45,737 nt of DNA, taken from the NCBI GenBank assembly GCA_021163005.1, contig JAGGXP010000023.1:1-45737 (forward strand), in the 5' to 3' direction. This stretch comes from Candidatus Aenigmatarchaeota archaeon. GTDB taxonomy: Archaea; Aenigmatarchaeota; Aenigmatarchaeia; QMZP01; JAFGSV01. Shown in pieces: positions 14,573 to 23,538 of this stretch (positions within the stretch are counted from its first letter, which is position 1; every line of letters starts with the position of its first letter). Position numbers and translations under genes: made by a program. Below the pieces are notes generated by a model. It saw only the letters and a list, made by a program, of their open reading frames with translations. It did no database searches and had not been told where the DNA came from.

Positions 14573-16239
14573 ACAGCAGAAACCGGAACCCTGTGCACAT
14601 CCTTTACGGCCCTTCCAGACGGGTCGGCAAATCCTTTGAAATTCTCGCTCCACTTATAGGCAGTGGACGTTGAGCACGCTATTGTAGGTCCTGTCGGAAC
14701 AGTTGTGGCTGCGTCCGGAGACGTGAAAATGCTGTCAAAGATGGACCTGTAAAGGTATTCCTCTTTCGACAGCGGGGTCCGCACAGGGAAGCGCTCCTTT
14801 GCAGAGGCCATCATAGCGTCTGTCACCTTGCTTCCGGCATAATGCTTAAGATAGTCTATCCACCCATATCCGACGCCGTCTGAAAACTGCTCCTTCTGCC
14901 TGTACAGTATTTCATCCGGGATGTAGCCCCTGAATGCCTTTCTCAGTATCTCCTTTTCAATTCTACCGCTTCCGCACATCTTCTGGGCGGGATCCATGGA
15001 CATCGCGACATCGAGGAAGAACCTGTCAAGGAAAGGCACACGGGCCTCGACACCCCATGCCGCCATGGCCTTGTTTGCCCTGAGGCAGTCGTATTTGCTT
15101 AGCAGCGAAAGCTTCCTGACGGTTTCCCTGTGGAACTCCTCCCTGCCAGGCGCCATGTGAAAGTACAAATACCCTCCAAAGACTTCGTCCGCCCCCTCGC
15201 CTGAGAGTATCATCTTTATGCCCATGGACCTTATTTTCCTTGCCATGAGGTACATTGGCGTTCCGGCGCGGATTGTAGTGACATCAAATGTTTCCAGATG
15301 ATATATGACATCCCTTATGGCATCAAATCCCTCCTGAATCGTAAATGTTATCTCATGGTGCACTGTGCCGAGATAGTCTGCGACCCTGCGGGCATACTTA
15401 AGGTCCGGCGACCCTTTCAGTCCCACGGAAAAGGAATGAAGGCGGGGCCACCACGCCTCTTCGGTGTCTCCTGATTCAACGCGTTTTTTCCTGTATTTGG
15501 ATGCTATGGCCGCTATTATCGACGAGTCAAGCCCTCCTGAAATGAGAACGCCGTAAGGCACGTCGGACATCATCTGGGATTTGACGGCATCTTCCAGTGC
15601 CTTCCTCAGCTCGGCAGCGCTGACCCTCCTGCCCGGAACAGTCCGAATCCATGCAGGCCTGTACCACTTCTGCGGTCTTGTCATGCCTCTTTTCAGGTAA
15701 TGCCCGGGAGGGAACTCCTTTATGCGCGGGCAGAAGCTGTCAAGAGCTTTCATCTCGCTGGCTATGTACAGAGTCCCCTTCTCATCCCATCCCATGTAAA
15801 GTGGGACTATGCCTATGTGGTCCCTTGCGATGAAATAATCCCCTGAGTTGCTGTCGTATATGACAAAGGCGAATATGCCGTCAAGCTTGCCGAGGAACGC
15901 ATGTCCGTATTCATCGTAAAGGTATAGCAGGACTTCACAGTCCGACCGCGTCTGCCAGTCGTGCTTCTTCTTCAGCATTTTCCTGAGGTGTGTGTGGTTG
16001 TATATCTCCCCGTTTGCGACAAGCACGCGCCCGGTTTTCCTGTCATGAAGCGGCTGGGAACCTGTCTCCACGTCAACGATGGAAAGCCGCTCGTGGGCGA
16101 GTATGCACCTGTCGTCGGCGTATATGCCGCTCCAGTCAGGACCCCGGTGGCGCACCTTTGATGCCATTTCGAGAGCGACAGCCCTGCGCGAAGAAATTCC
16201 GCCATCCCTGTCTGAGCAAATGCCAACTATTCCGCACAT
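14569..16239 (-). CDS. asnB: asparagine synthetase, glutamine-hydrolysing
   Basis: About 556 residues. Start taken at MCGIVGICSD so that Cys2 becomes the N-terminal nucleophile of the class II glutaminase domain (1-200; LAHERLSIVD, LVANGEIYNH). The synthetase domain has the PP-loop LISGGLDSSIIAAI near residue 236, and LSGEGADEVFGGYLYFH. The enzyme makes Asn from Asp, Gln and ATP via an aspartyl-AMP intermediate. It is slightly shorter than E. coli AsnB-type enzymes but has all core motifs. Divergent from an Lrp/AsnC-type regulator, a plausible controller. Confidence 0.93.
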   Translation of the reverse strand: MCGIVGICSDRDGGISSRRAVALEMASKVRHRGPDWSGIYADDRCILAHERLSIVDVETGSQPLHDRKTGRVLVANGEIYNHTHLRKMLKKKHDWQTRSDCEVLLYLYDEYGHAFLGKLDGIFAFVIYDSNSGDYFIARDHIGIVPLYMGWDEKGTLYIASEMKALDSFCPRIKEFPPGHYLKRGMTRPQKWYRPAWIRTVPGRRVSAAELRKALEDAVKSQMMSDVPYGVLISGGLDSSIIAAIASKYRKKRVESGDTEEAWWPRLHSFSVGLKGSPDLKYARRVADYLGTVHHEITFTIQEGFDAIRDVIYHLETFDVTTIRAGTPMYLMARKIRSMGIKMILSGEGADEVFGGYLYFHMAPGREEFHRETVRKLSLLSKYDCLRANKAMAAWGVEARVPFLDRFFLDVAMSMDPAQKMCGSGRIEKEILRKAFRGYIPDEILYRQKEQFSDGVGYGWIDYLKHYAGSKVTDAMMASAKERFPVRTPLSKEEYLYRSIFDSIFTSPDAATTVPTGPTIACSTSTAYKWSENFKGFADPSGRAVKDVHRVPVSAV

Positions 16240-16336
16240 TATAATCACTGGTTTTGTTTAGTGGCTTGCTTTTATTAAAAATAATCCCTAATTTAAGGTA
16301 AAATATACAAAAAATAGTTAATTATTTTAATCTATT

Positions 16337-16350
16337 GGAACAAATGTTCC
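16337..16350. promoter_or_regulatory. inverted repeat at the start of the Lrp-family gene
   Basis: GGAACA-AA-TGTTCC, perfect 6-bp arms, immediately upstream of ATG 16353 and about 15 bp downstream of AT-rich ATTATTTTAATC. Bound protein would block transcription start, fitting autoregulation. It also lies in the 113-bp asnB/Lrp divergent region. Confidence 0.5.
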
Positions 16351-16352
16351 AT

Positions 16353-16793
16353 ATGGATAAGAAAGATGAAAAGATTATAGAAATGCTCAAAAAAGACAGC
16401 TCCCTGTCAACAAGAAGAATAGCAGCCAAGACGGGAATGCCAGTAACAACAGTCCATAACAGGATAAAGAAGCTGAAAGCGGACGGCATAATAAAAGCGT
16501 ACACAGTCCTGCTTGACCACAAGAAGACGGGAAAGGCGTTCGCAGCGGTTATCCACGTCTCGTGCGACTACAAGGCGCTTATGAGGGAGAAAAAAGACCA
16601 GCACATGATCGCAGACGAGATAAAGGCGCTCAGCGAGGTGGAGCATGTGGACATAGTGACAGGCCCCACTGACATAATCGTAAAAGTCCGGACGCGCGAC
16701 GTGGAGGCATTTGACAGCTTCCTGTTCACAAAGCTGCAGAAAATCCCGGGCATCAGCGAAACAACTACATTCGTTGTGATAAGCGAGAGGTAG
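16353..16793 (+). CDS. Lrp/AsnC-family transcriptional regulator
   Basis: About 146 residues from MDKKDEKIIEMLKKDSSL; upstream TTG and ATG codons exist but fall in the operator-like palindrome. Residues 1-50 are the Lrp HTH (STRRIAAKTGMPVTTVHNRI), followed by a RAM/ACT-like ligand domain (FAAVIHVSCDYKAL, VEHVDIVTGPTDIIVKVRT). This family senses amino acids. Position opposite asnB suggests control of asparagine/nitrogen metabolism. The downstream alkyltransferase-like gene starts 2 nt after its stop. Confidence 0.9.
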   Translation: MDKKDEKIIEMLKKDSSLSTRRIAAKTGMPVTTVHNRIKKLKADGIIKAYTVLLDHKKTGKAFAAVIHVSCDYKALMREKKDQHMIADEIKALSEVEHVDIVTGPTDIIVKVRTRDVEAFDSFLFTKLQKIPGISETTTFVVISER

Positions 16794-16795
16794 GC

Positions 16796-17089
16796 ATGGA
16801 CAAAAGGGCGATTGTCTACAGAGTTCTGAAAAAAGTCCCAAAAGACAAAGTTACCACTTACAAAGAGCTTGCAAAAGCTGCAGGAACGCATCCCCGCGCC
16901 GTGGCCGTTTTCATGAAGACGAACAGGGAGCCTGAACGCATACCATGCTTCCGCGTCATACGCTCTGACGGACGCATCGGCGGCTATTCCGGTCCCGGAG
17001 GTGTTGAGGAAAAGATACGGCTTCTCAGAAAGCACGGGATAGATGTCAGGAACGGGCGCATCGCCGGGAAATACATCCACCGCTTTTAG
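16796..17089 (+). CDS. ogt: O6-alkylguanine-DNA alkyltransferase-like protein (single-domain MGMT)
   Basis: A 97-residue protein holding only the C-terminal DNA-binding/active-site domain of MGMT. VYRVLKKVPKDKVTTYKELA is the helix-turn-helix start, RAVAVFMKTN the recognition helix. The active-site motif reads IPCFRVI where most enzymes have PCHR; the acceptor Cys is kept, but the His that helps activate it is Phe. SDGRIGGYSG follows as in the family. It may be a repair alkyltransferase or an alkyltransferase-like lesion-binding protein. Co-transcribed with the Lrp regulator and convergent with map. Confidence 0.82.
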   Translation: MDKRAIVYRVLKKVPKDKVTTYKELAKAAGTHPRAVAVFMKTNREPERIPCFRVIRSDGRIGGYSGPGGVEEKIRLLRKHGIDVRNGRIAGKYIHRF

Positions 17090-17976
17090 AGCCTGGTGGT
17101 CACAATGGGCTCGTCGGCCACTATTATAGTGTCCTCTGACTGCGCTATCTTCCTGCCGCCCATGTCCTTGAGCAGCGGATAGCTCTTCAGAGCGCCGACC
17201 CTTTCGAGCTCCATCAGCGCCATCTTAATCCGGAAAGGCGAAATGTGCTTAGCGAGCCAGCGCTTTGCGAACGGGAAGCCGCCGTAGTCTTTTTCAGCGA
17301 GCTCCATGATTTTTCTGGCTTCCATGGAGCGGACGGGCTTTCGCTGGGCGAACTGGTAGATTTCCACGGGGTCAGATTCGTCCACGCGGGCGGCGCTCTC
17401 GCAGACAAAAGGCTCAAGCGCTATGACATCACCCTCGCTGAGCACGCGGTCGTTCTCATTGGGCACGTTGGGTATGGAAAACCTGCCGTGGAAAAGCCAC
17501 CTCTCTATGCCGTGTCCTGTCAGGTTCACGACCGGGCCGAATCCCGAGCTTTCGATGCTTTCGTAGATGGCCGCGCTTATCTCTGAAATCCTGACTCCGG
17601 GCTTTATGACGGATATGCCCGCATCAAGAGCCTCCCTTGATGCCTTCACAATCGGGCTCTTCTCCGAGCAGTATGTGAACGCCATGTCAGAAAGGTAGCC
17701 GTCTATGTGGGCGCCTATGTCTATCTTCACGAGGTCCCCCCTGCCGACAGTCTTTTCATCGCCTATCTGCGGCGTGTAATGAGCAGCGGACTCGTTGATG
17801 CTTATGTTGACAGGAAAGGCTGGCTTCGCGCCCGCTTTGATTATTGCGCTTTCTATTTTCTCAGCTATGTCCAGAAGCTTCGTGCCGGGCTTTATGGTTT
17901 CAAGCATGTCCCTGCGCAGTTTTGATGCTATTTCACCGGCTTTCCTGTACTTATCAAGTTCCTCATCAGAGAGCAT
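17086..17976 (-). CDS. map: methionine aminopeptidase, type II
   Basis: A 296-residue pitta-bread metallopeptidase that removes N-terminal Met. Metal ligands: Asp pair in KIDIGAHIDGYLSDMAFT, His in LTGHGIERWLFHG, Glu in IALEPFVC and Glu in KIAQSEDTIIV. An insertion between the last two ligands (about 215-275, helical) marks type II, the archaeal/eukaryotic form. Length is normal for archaeal Map. It overlaps the ogt-like gene tail to tail by 4 nt. Confidence 0.95.
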   Translation of the reverse strand: MLSDEELDKYRKAGEIASKLRRDMLETIKPGTKLLDIAEKIESAIIKAGAKPAFPVNISINESAAHYTPQIGDEKTVGRGDLVKIDIGAHIDGYLSDMAFTYCSEKSPIVKASREALDAGISVIKPGVRISEISAAIYESIESSGFGPVVNLTGHGIERWLFHGRFSIPNVPNENDRVLSEGDVIALEPFVCESAARVDESDPVEIYQFAQRKPVRSMEARKIMELAEKDYGGFPFAKRWLAKHISPFRIKMALMELERVGALKSYPLLKDMGGRKIAQSEDTIIVADEPIVTTRL

Positions 17977-18007
17977 ACATATTTATCAGACTGCTGATTA
18001 AAATCTG

Positions 18008-18934
18008 TTACTCAAGGAACTCGGCTGTGTCTATTATGCCGTCGCCGTCCATGTCGTATCCCTTGACGACCCGAGACTTGACCGACTGGCCGAATTTGTT
18101 TCCCTTGAGGAACTCCTCGAACTTGGTGACGACAGCCAGAACAGCGGCTCTCGTGCCTGCAAAGCGCTTGCCTGCGAGCAGCAGAATCATCTTTCCCGGG
18201 TTTTCCGGGTTTTCTATTATGCTCACTATACCTGTTTCGTCTGTTGTGTAGGTCTTCTTGGAAAGCGTTGATATGATGTTCTTCTCATGCTCCATGTCTA
18301 TGTAGATGGGGAACTGCTTGTTGTGCTTCATTGTTATCATATTGGCTGTCGGGCCTCCGATGAGAACCATGTTGCCTTTGAGTGTGTCTTCCCTGACCTC
18401 TGTGTCCAGCTTGTAGTTGGGCGGGTTTTCACCCGTCGTGTAGGCGCCAAGGAAAAACGCGAGATCTATGGCGCACGAAGCGTCGCTCGCCCTCGCCTTG
18501 TACGGGCCGTGGGGGTCGGGGGAGCCGACAATGACAGTGGCGTTCATGACACCGTTCTCTATGAACGGCCGGAGAAGCATGGATTTCTGCGGCGATTTTA
18601 TGTTGAGCTTCCTGAATTTCACGCTGTCAGAGAGTATGCCGAAGGCCTCGCCCGATGACTGGTAAAATCTTGCCAGGGTTCCGTGCCTCTGCTCTGTCTT
18701 CAGCTCCTCGATAAGCCCGCTCTCCCTCAGTTTTTTTACATAGTAATAGACTTTCTGTTCATGGACGCCGAGTTCCTTGGCGATGTCTATGGGACACCGG
18801 GGCTCGGAAAGCATAGCAAAAATCTTCCACCCGAGTTTTGATGTCAGCACCTTCAGTTTTGAGGGTTCCCTGAACAGGACAAGCGGCGCTATCTCACTCT
18901 TACTGTCGGTTCTCAGTATGAAGTAATGCTGCAT
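18008..18934 (-). CDS. HTH regulator with C-terminal EF-hand-like loop
   Basis: A 308-residue protein. Residues about 28-90 are a winged HTH (LGWKIFAMLSEPRCPIDIAK, VHEQKVYYYVKKLRESGLI). The rest (about 110-290) has a beta/alpha pattern with SPDPHGPYKARASD and MVLIGGPTANMITM, reminiscent of domains in archaeal S-layer-type proteins. The last residues contain a textbook 12-residue calcium loop DMDGDGIIDTAE (D1, D3, D5, G6, D9, E12). A DNA-binding protein ending in an EF-hand loop suggests calcium-responsive control; its target is unknown. It is divergent from glmS, so cell-surface amino sugar synthesis is a candidate target. Confidence 0.75.
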   Translation of the reverse strand: MQHYFILRTDSKSEIAPLVLFREPSKLKVLTSKLGWKIFAMLSEPRCPIDIAKELGVHEQKVYYYVKKLRESGLIEELKTEQRHGTLARFYQSSGEAFGILSDSVKFRKLNIKSPQKSMLLRPFIENGVMNATVIVGSPDPHGPYKARASDASCAIDLAFFLGAYTTGENPPNYKLDTEVREDTLKGNMVLIGGPTANMITMKHNKQFPIYIDMEHEKNIISTLSKKTYTTDETGIVSIIENPENPGKMILLLAGKRFAGTRAAVLAVVTKFEEFLKGNKFGQSVKSRVVKGYDMDGDGIIDTAEFLE

Positions 18935-19094
18935 GGAATCACTATGAATTTTATTTTAATATTTGAGTTTTTTTAGTAATAGTCTTTATAAAGGTTTTCC
19001 CAAATCCCGCCGCAAAACCAGCACCAATTAAGACATTTTTCTCAGTAAATGCTTTAAATAGGTTTGTTCAATTTCCTATTTATCCTGTGATGTT

Positions 19095-20891
19095 ATGTGC
19101 GGAATAGTTGCTTATATGGGCTCCAGGCAGGCAGCGCCGCTGCTGCTGAATGGCTTGCGAAGGCTCGAATACCGCGGATACGATTCAGCGGGCATGGCTG
19201 TGCTGAACGGCGGCATAGACATAAGGAAGGACAGGGGCCGGATAGACGATGTGAACAGGGAGCATGATTTTTCATCACTTAAAGGCACACTTGGCATAGC
19301 CCACACGCGGTGGGCCACACACGGAGAACCCAGTATGAAGAACGCCCACCCGCACACCGGGTGCAACGGCGACATAGCTCTCGTCCACAACGGCATAATA
19401 GAGAACTACAAGACACTGAGGGAACTCCTCGAGAGCGAGGGGCACGTATTCTCGACTGACACCGACACGGAAGTGCTTACCCATCTCATAGAGAAGTTCT
19501 ACAAGGGAGACTTTCTGGGCTCAGTCAGAAAGGCGCTCATGCAGATCAGGGGAACTTACGGCATAGCGGTGATACATAAGGGGTGTAATGAGGTAGTGGT
19601 TGCCAGAAACGGCTCACCACTTGTAATAGGTGTGAAAAGGGGTGAGGCATTTGCCGCTTCCGACGCCTCGGCCATACTGGAGCACACAAAGAAGATGATA
19701 TACCTTGACGACGGAGAGGTAGCCACGCTGAAACCCGGTGGCGTTGTCACTGTCAGGAACCTTTTCGACAAGATTCTCGAAAAGAACATAGAGGAGATAG
19801 GATGGAATCTCGACCAGATAGAGAAGGGCGGCTTCAGACATTTCATGCTCAAGGAGATATTCGAACAGCCCGAGTCCATAAGGAACGTGATGAGGGGAAG
19901 GCTGGGAAAGGGCATAAAACTCAGCATAAACGGGGAGCTGGGTGACCGGAAGAGGGTCATAATAGTGGCATGCGGATCATCATGGCACTCTGCACTCATA
20001 GGGCGCTACCTGATAGAATCGCTGTCAGGCGTCCCCGCTGAAGTTGACTATGCCTCTGAGTTCAGGTACAGGGAGCCGCTCGTCGGCAAAGATGATCTTG
20101 TAATAGCCATCTCACAGTCAGGGGAGACCGCCGACACGCTCGCGGCCCTTAAGGAGGCGAAGAGGAGGGGAGCTAAGACGCTGGGAGTGGTTAACGTCGT
20201 CGGCTCTACCATAGCGAGGGAGGCGGACATGGGCGTCTACATTCATGCCGGTCCGGAGATAGGCGTGGCGTCCACGAAGGCGTACACCAACCAGATAATC
20301 GCGCTTCTGCTGATAGCGCTTGACCTTGCGCAGAAGCATGGAAAGAAGATAAACCAAAGGCTTTTAAGTGATATGAGGAAGCTGCCGGCAACACTGGAAC
20401 ACGTTCTTAAGGAAGACAAAAAGATAAAAGCCATAGCTGACAGGGTGGCAGAGCATGGAAACTTCCTGTATCTCGGCAGGGGCATAAACTACCCGACAGC
20501 GCTCGAGGGGGCGCTCAAGCTCAAGGAGATATCCTACATACACGCAGAGGGTTATCCGGCTGCAGAGATGAAGCACGGGCCGATAGCTCTGATAGACGAG
20601 AACATGCCCGTCGTGTTCATAGCGAACAAAGGAAAGGGCTATGATAAAATTGTTTCGAACATGGAGGAAGTGAAAGCGAGACGCGGAAAGATAATAGCAA
20701 TAGCCACAGAGGGGGACAATTCCATAAAAAGCCTTTCCGATTGGGTGATACGCGTGCCCAGAACCGCTGACGAGCTCTCGCCTGTGGTCAATATAATTCC
20801 GCTCCAGCTGCTGGCATACTACATAGCAGACATAAAGGGTCTTGATGTGGACAAACCCAGGAATCTGGCAAAGTCTGTCACAGTGGAGTGA
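19095..20891 (+). CDS. glmS: glutamine-fructose-6-phosphate aminotransferase
   Basis: A 598-residue enzyme making glucosamine-6-phosphate from fructose-6-phosphate and Gln. N-terminal glutaminase: MCGIVAYMGS with Cys2 nucleophile, RRLEYRGYDSAG, HTRWATHGEP. C-terminal tandem SIS isomerase domains: ACGSSWHSALIGRY, ISQSGETADTL, VASTKAYTNQ, EISYIHAEGYPAAEMKHGPI, ending PRNLAKSVTVE as in the family. First step toward UDP-GlcNAc, with the GlmU-like enzyme two genes downstream. Confidence 0.97.
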   Translation: MCGIVAYMGSRQAAPLLLNGLRRLEYRGYDSAGMAVLNGGIDIRKDRGRIDDVNREHDFSSLKGTLGIAHTRWATHGEPSMKNAHPHTGCNGDIALVHNGIIENYKTLRELLESEGHVFSTDTDTEVLTHLIEKFYKGDFLGSVRKALMQIRGTYGIAVIHKGCNEVVVARNGSPLVIGVKRGEAFAASDASAILEHTKKMIYLDDGEVATLKPGGVVTVRNLFDKILEKNIEEIGWNLDQIEKGGFRHFMLKEIFEQPESIRNVMRGRLGKGIKLSINGELGDRKRVIIVACGSSWHSALIGRYLIESLSGVPAEVDYASEFRYREPLVGKDDLVIAISQSGETADTLAALKEAKRRGAKTLGVVNVVGSTIAREADMGVYIHAGPEIGVASTKAYTNQIIALLLIALDLAQKHGKKINQRLLSDMRKLPATLEHVLKEDKKIKAIADRVAEHGNFLYLGRGINYPTALEGALKLKEISYIHAEGYPAAEMKHGPIALIDENMPVVFIANKGKGYDKIVSNMEEVKARRGKIIAIATEGDNSIKSLSDWVIRVPRTADELSPVVNIIPLQLLAYYIADIKGLDVDKPRNLAKSVTVE

Positions 20892-20916
20892 GTATGTTAA
20901 AAAATGAGGTGATTAA

Positions 20917-21954
20917 ATGACAGTGAAGGTAGCGATAAACGGATACGGAACAGTAGGCAAGCGGGTGGCAGACGCAGTTGCTGCGCAGAAGGACATGGAA
21001 GTCATAGGAGTTGTCAAGACAAAGCCGACCTTTGAGGCTTACGGAGCAGTTGACAAGGGATTCAGGCTGTTCGCGAACAACAGGGAGAACATGAAGACAT
21101 TTGAGGAAGCCGGACTTAAAGTCGAGGGAACAAGCCGCGAGCTCATCGAGGAAGCGGACATAATAGTCGACGGCTCACCCGACGGGATAGGCATAGAGAA
21201 CAAGGAAGAGCTTTACATACCGCTCAAGAAGAAGGCCATATTCCAGGGCGGGGAGAAAGCCGGCACAGCGGATGTGTCGTTCAATTCCGCGGCAAACTAT
21301 GAGAAGGCAGCAGGAAAGCAGTTCGTCAGGGTAGTCTCGTGCAACACCACAGGCCTCTGCAGGACGCTGGCGCCCATAGACAGGGCATACGACATAAAGA
21401 AGGTCAGCGCTGTGATGATACGCCGCGGACCTGACCCGCCCAACATAAAGAAGGGGCCGGTCAATGCCATAGTGCCTGACCCTGTTACCGTTCCGTCACA
21501 CCACGGGCCGGACGTGAACACCGTGCTTCCTGACCTTAAAATAACGACAGTAGCCCTGAAGGTGCCCACGACGCTCATGCACATGCACAGCATAAACGCC
21601 AGCATGGTCAACGGGACGAAAACAGATGAAGTGATAGACCTGCTTGACAAGACACCAAGGGTCGTCCTTGTGAGGGCTTCTGAAGGCATAAAATCCACGG
21701 CTCATATAATGGAATGGGCCAAGGAGCTCGGCAGGCCGAGGTCTGACCTGAACGAGATAGCAGTCTGGGAGGAAAGCATAAATGCAAAAAAAGGTGAATT
21801 GGTTTACATGCAGGCAGTGCATCAGGAAAGCGACATCGTGCCGGAGAACGTGGATGCCATAAGGGCCGTGCTCGGCATGGAAAGCGATCCGCTGACCAGC
21901 ATAAAGAAAACGGATATGGCCATGAGGCTGAAACCATGGTGGAAACACAGTTAG
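20917..21954 (+). CDS. gap: archaeal-type (class II) glyceraldehyde-3-phosphate dehydrogenase
   Basis: A 345-residue phosphorylating GAPDH of the archaeal class: [20 protein letters not shown] is the NAD(P)-binding Rossmann start, and the catalytic Cys lies in [12 protein letters not shown] near residue 141. [21 protein letters not shown] and HMHSINASM are class signatures. It acts between glyceraldehyde-3-P and 1,3-bisphosphoglycerate. A second, bacterial-type GAPDH occurs at 34952 in this window, so the two may work in opposite directions. Preceded by GAGGTG 8 nt before the start. Confidence 0.96.
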   Translation: MTVKVAINGYGTVGKRVADAVAAQKDMEVIGVVKTKPTFEAYGAVDKGFRLFANNRENMKTFEEAGLKVEGTSRELIEEADIIVDGSPDGIGIENKEELYIPLKKKAIFQGGEKAGTADVSFNSAANYEKAAGKQFVRVVSCNTTGLCRTLAPIDRAYDIKKVSAVMIRRGPDPPNIKKGPVNAIVPDPVTVPSHHGPDVNTVLPDLKITTVALKVPTTLMHMHSINASMVNGTKTDEVIDLLDKTPRVVLVRASEGIKSTAHIMEWAKELGRPRSDLNEIAVWEESINAKKGELVYMQAVHQESDIVPENVDAIRAVLGMESDPLTSIKKTDMAMRLKPWWKHS

Positions 21955-21964
21955 GTTGGTTGTG

Positions 21965-23086
21965 ATGCAAGCTGTCATACTGGCTGCGGGCAAGGGGGAG
22001 AGAATGAGGCCTCTCACCGACAGCATGCCAAAGGTAATGCTGCCTGTGGCCAACAAACCCATCCTCCAGCACTCGCTGGAAGCGCTCCGCGGGCTGGTGA
22101 ATGAGGTAATTCTTATCGTAGGCTACAGGCACGAGGATATCAGGTCATACTTCGGAACAGATTTCATGGGCATGGATATAACCTATGTCATGCAGGACAA
22201 GCAGCTGGGAACCGGGCACGCGCTGCTGCAGGCCAAGCCCTTCGTAAAAGGAAAGTTCCTCTTCATGATGGGCGACAACCTCTACGAAAGAAATGACATA
22301 CAGGAATGCCTGAGGCACGACTACAGCATCCTGACCAGAAAGGTGGACAATCCGAGAATATTCGGCATCTGTGAAGCCAGGAACAGCCTTCTTGTTGGGA
22401 TAGAGGAGAAGCCGGAGCATCCGAAGTCCGACCTCGCCAATGCTGCGCTCTATGTCCTTGACCGCAGGATATTTGAGCAGGGAATGAAGAAAAGCAGGAG
22501 GGGAGAATACGAGGTTGTGGATGCTGTCAACAGCCTTGCGCAGGAGACCGACATTCATGTTGTGGAGAGCGAAATGTGCGAATTCCTCACATACCCATGG
22601 GACCTGCTCCGTGTCAATGAATACCTGCTGAAAAAGGGCGCCGGGAGCATAGACAAGTCTGCGAAGATAAGCAAAGACGCAAGGATAGAGCAGCCTGCCA
22701 TAATAGGAAAGAACGCGGAAATAAGGAACGCGGTGATAAGGCCTTACACAGCCATCGGCGACAATGCCGTGATAGGCAACTTCGTTGAAATCAAGAACAG
22801 CATCATCATGGATGGTACGAAGATACCGCATCTGTCTTACTTGGGCGACTCGGTAATAGGCCGCAACTGCAACTTCGGTGCAGGCACAAAGGTTGCAAAT
22901 CTCCGGTTCGACGACGCCACCGTGAAGGTGAAGATAAAGGGGAAGAAAGTGGATTCCGGAAGGCGGAAGCTCGGGTGCATAATGGGCGACAACGTAAAAA
23001 CAGGCATCAATGCGTCCATAATGCCGGGAGATGTCATAAAAACCGGAAGCTTTGTTGAGGCAGGCAAAACCCACAAGCAGATTTAA
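21965..23086 (+). CDS. GlmU-like sugar-1-phosphate nucleotidylyltransferase/acetyltransferase
   Basis: About 373 residues. The N-terminal Rossmann domain has VILAAGKGERMRPLTDSMPK and TGHALLQAKP and binds NTP plus sugar-1-P. The C-terminal left-handed beta-helix (about 220-370) shows hexapeptide repeats (IGKNAEIRNAVIRPYTAIGD) and IPHLSYLGDSVIGRNCNFGAG, whose His is the acetyltransferase base in GlmU. With glmS nearby it likely converts GlcN-1-P to UDP-GlcNAc, as in archaeal Sac1P-type enzymes. Start at ATG 21965, 10 nt after the gap stop. Confidence 0.88.
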   Translation: MQAVILAAGKGERMRPLTDSMPKVMLPVANKPILQHSLEALRGLVNEVILIVGYRHEDIRSYFGTDFMGMDITYVMQDKQLGTGHALLQAKPFVKGKFLFMMGDNLYERNDIQECLRHDYSILTRKVDNPRIFGICEARNSLLVGIEEKPEHPKSDLANAALYVLDRRIFEQGMKKSRRGEYEVVDAVNSLAQETDIHVVESEMCEFLTYPWDLLRVNEYLLKKGAGSIDKSAKISKDARIEQPAIIGKNAEIRNAVIRPYTAIGDNAVIGNFVEIKNSIIMDGTKIPHLSYLGDSVIGRNCNFGAGTKVANLRFDDATVKVKIKGKKVDSGRRKLGCIMGDNVKTGINASIMPGDVIKTGSFVEAGKTHKQI

Positions 23087-23109
23087 GGGCGAAGCACCAA
23101 TATTCTATT

Positions 23110-23538
23110 ATGGCAGACCCTGTTTCATCACTTTCAGGCATACTGGAGATGTCGCTCGCAAATCCGATGGGGCTTTTGCTGGGGATTGTTCTTTCCACTG
23201 TAATAGGAGGAGCGGTTATACTCGTAATAATAGAAATACTGGCAAAGAAGTTCTCCGAAAGCGTGAAGCCGCTCAATGCCTTTATTCTGGCATTCGTGGT
23301 TTCGCTCATAAACCTTTTTGGAGTTGTTTCGCTGCTCGGCGGACTTCTGTCAATGCTGCCTTTGGGCGGGCTGCTTACCATGCTCCTGCCAATACTTGTG
23401 TGGATAGTCCTCGTGAAGCTCTTCTTCAGGGAGATGGAACTCGTGCATGTGCTGATAATAAGCGTGTTATGCTACCTTGTCAGCATATACCTGGTTCCTC
23501 TGCTTGTCGGGATGGCGGGCGGGCTGCTGCCTGTATGA
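23110..23538 (+). CDS. four-helix membrane protein
   Basis: A 142-residue protein of unknown function. Hydrophobic segments at about 15-38 (MGLLLGIVLSTVIGGAVILVI), 55-75 (AFILAFVVSLINLFGVVSLL), 78-100 (LLTMLLPILVWIVLVKLFF) and 105-135 (VLIISVLCYLVSIYLVPLL). No catalytic residues recognised. Its 3' end overlaps the convergent methylthiotransferase gene by 72 bp. Confidence 0.7.
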   Translation: MADPVSSLSGILEMSLANPMGLLLGIVLSTVIGGAVILVIIEILAKKFSESVKPLNAFILAFVVSLINLFGVVSLLGGLLSMLPLGGLLTMLLPILVWIVLVKLFFREMELVHVLIISVLCYLVSIYLVPLLVGMAGGLLPV

